Shown here piece by piece: positions 5,079 to 5,347 of a DNA stretch of 5,347 nt (positions within the stretch are counted from its first letter, which is position 1; each line of letters opens with the position of its first letter). Under the pieces are notes generated by a model. The model worked only from the letters and a program-made list of their open reading frames with translations, was not told the origin of the DNA and searched no databases. The translations under genes and the position numbers were made by a program. This DNA is from Acidobacteriota bacterium. Its GTDB lineage: Bacteria; Acidobacteriota; Terriglobia; Terriglobales; Acidobacteriaceae. The stretch lies in assembly GCA_019247235.1 (NCBI GenBank), contig JAFAPG010000692.1:1-5347 (forward strand), in the 5' to 3' direction.

Positions 5079-5347
5079 ACGCACTCGGGCACCATCTATA
5101 CGCCGCTGTTAAAGGAGCGGCTAGACTATTTGCGCCATTGCAACGAGCAGAGCTACAAAGCCAAGGCACGCTGCGGGAGCCTGGTGCAGAATCTCCTCCG
5201 ATTTAAAGCTTTCTACGGCGGGCTACCTATTCCGATGCAATTAAGCTGCTACCACGTCGATGTATTAGAATCAGAGCTGAAACGGAACGGGCACATCAAG
5301 CTGAGCGTTGGTGCCGAACAGCGATATCTGCCCTTTTTACGGGTGGT
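5079..5347 (+). CDS. Unidentified ORF, open at the right edge (partial)
   Basis: The plus-strand frame opens after TGA 5055-5057 and runs without a stop to the window end (about 90 codons from 5079). Its translation looks like a real protein: TIYTPLLKERLDYLRHCNEQ, YKAKARCGSLVQNLLRFKAF, YGGLPIPMQLSCYHVDVLES, then SVGAEQRYLPFLRV. An N-terminal charged helix is followed by a mixed segment with two Cys and a CYHVD stretch. I cannot assign a family. The 5' end is unresolved: no ATG or GTG occurs at the beginning, the codon at 5079 is ACG, and the first usable start is TTG 5130, with AAGGAG 12 bases upstream (5112-5117). Either it starts at TTG, or the start was lost by mutation or by the rearrangement that created the short divergent gap to the minus-strand ORF at 5065. 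The given start is nominal. Confidence 0.55.

Noticed and set aside
4679..5206. 175-codon plus-strand frame at the right end
   Set aside because: Antisense to the coupled minus-strand pair and overlapping the better frame from 5079; composition is not protein-like.

Overview
This 5.3 kb window looks like soil-type Acidobacteria chromosome or metagenome sequence. The clearest taxonomic hint is the C-terminal scrap of an Oar-like TonB-dependent receptor (RRFFYRPGIDNFDLAL ... ALKFNL), a family greatly expanded in Acidobacteria. The moderate GC content and a truncated glutamyl-tRNA reductase tail fit this but do not prove it. The assignment is inference.

Only two genes look complete and ordinary: an MgtC/SapB-family membrane protein on the minus strand (172-870), with its own Shine-Dalgarno site and a probable intrinsic terminator, and a type II NADH:quinone oxidoreductase on the plus strand (1875-3188). 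Much of the rest is a patchwork of gene pieces: the last 16 codons of a gene at the left edge, a receptor C-terminus broken by an in-frame TGA (884-1165), the dimerisation domain of HemA without its catalytic part (1250-1591), a 29-codon flavoprotein/thioredoxin-reductase-like N-terminus (3242-3331), and a zinc alcohol dehydrogenase missing about its last 100 residues (3315-4043). The dehydrogenase stop overlaps a well-placed SD-ATG pair that opens only a five-codon frame.

The right third (about 4097-5347) has the character of an integrated mobile element. It begins with the 3' half of a tRNA-Glu(UUC), running from the anticodon loop to the encoded CCA, which is the usual scar of tyrosine-integrase insertion. 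Next come three TTATCGGACTGT-type repeats spaced 21 and 11 bp apart, immediately upstream of a small helix-turn-helix protein gene. Facing it on the minus strand are two small ORFs joined by an ATGA overlap; the second opens with LFPLGQIVATPG, a motif I recall from short proteins of plasmids and genomic islands. A conserved-looking ORF of unknown function diverges from them and runs off the window.

No pathway links the genes. The intact ones probably act independently (membrane stress/Mg2+ physiology and respiratory NADH oxidation). The main interest is the element edge: tRNA scar, phased repeats, HTH gene and unidentified ORFs. I found no CRISPR array, complete IS element, transposase or integrase.
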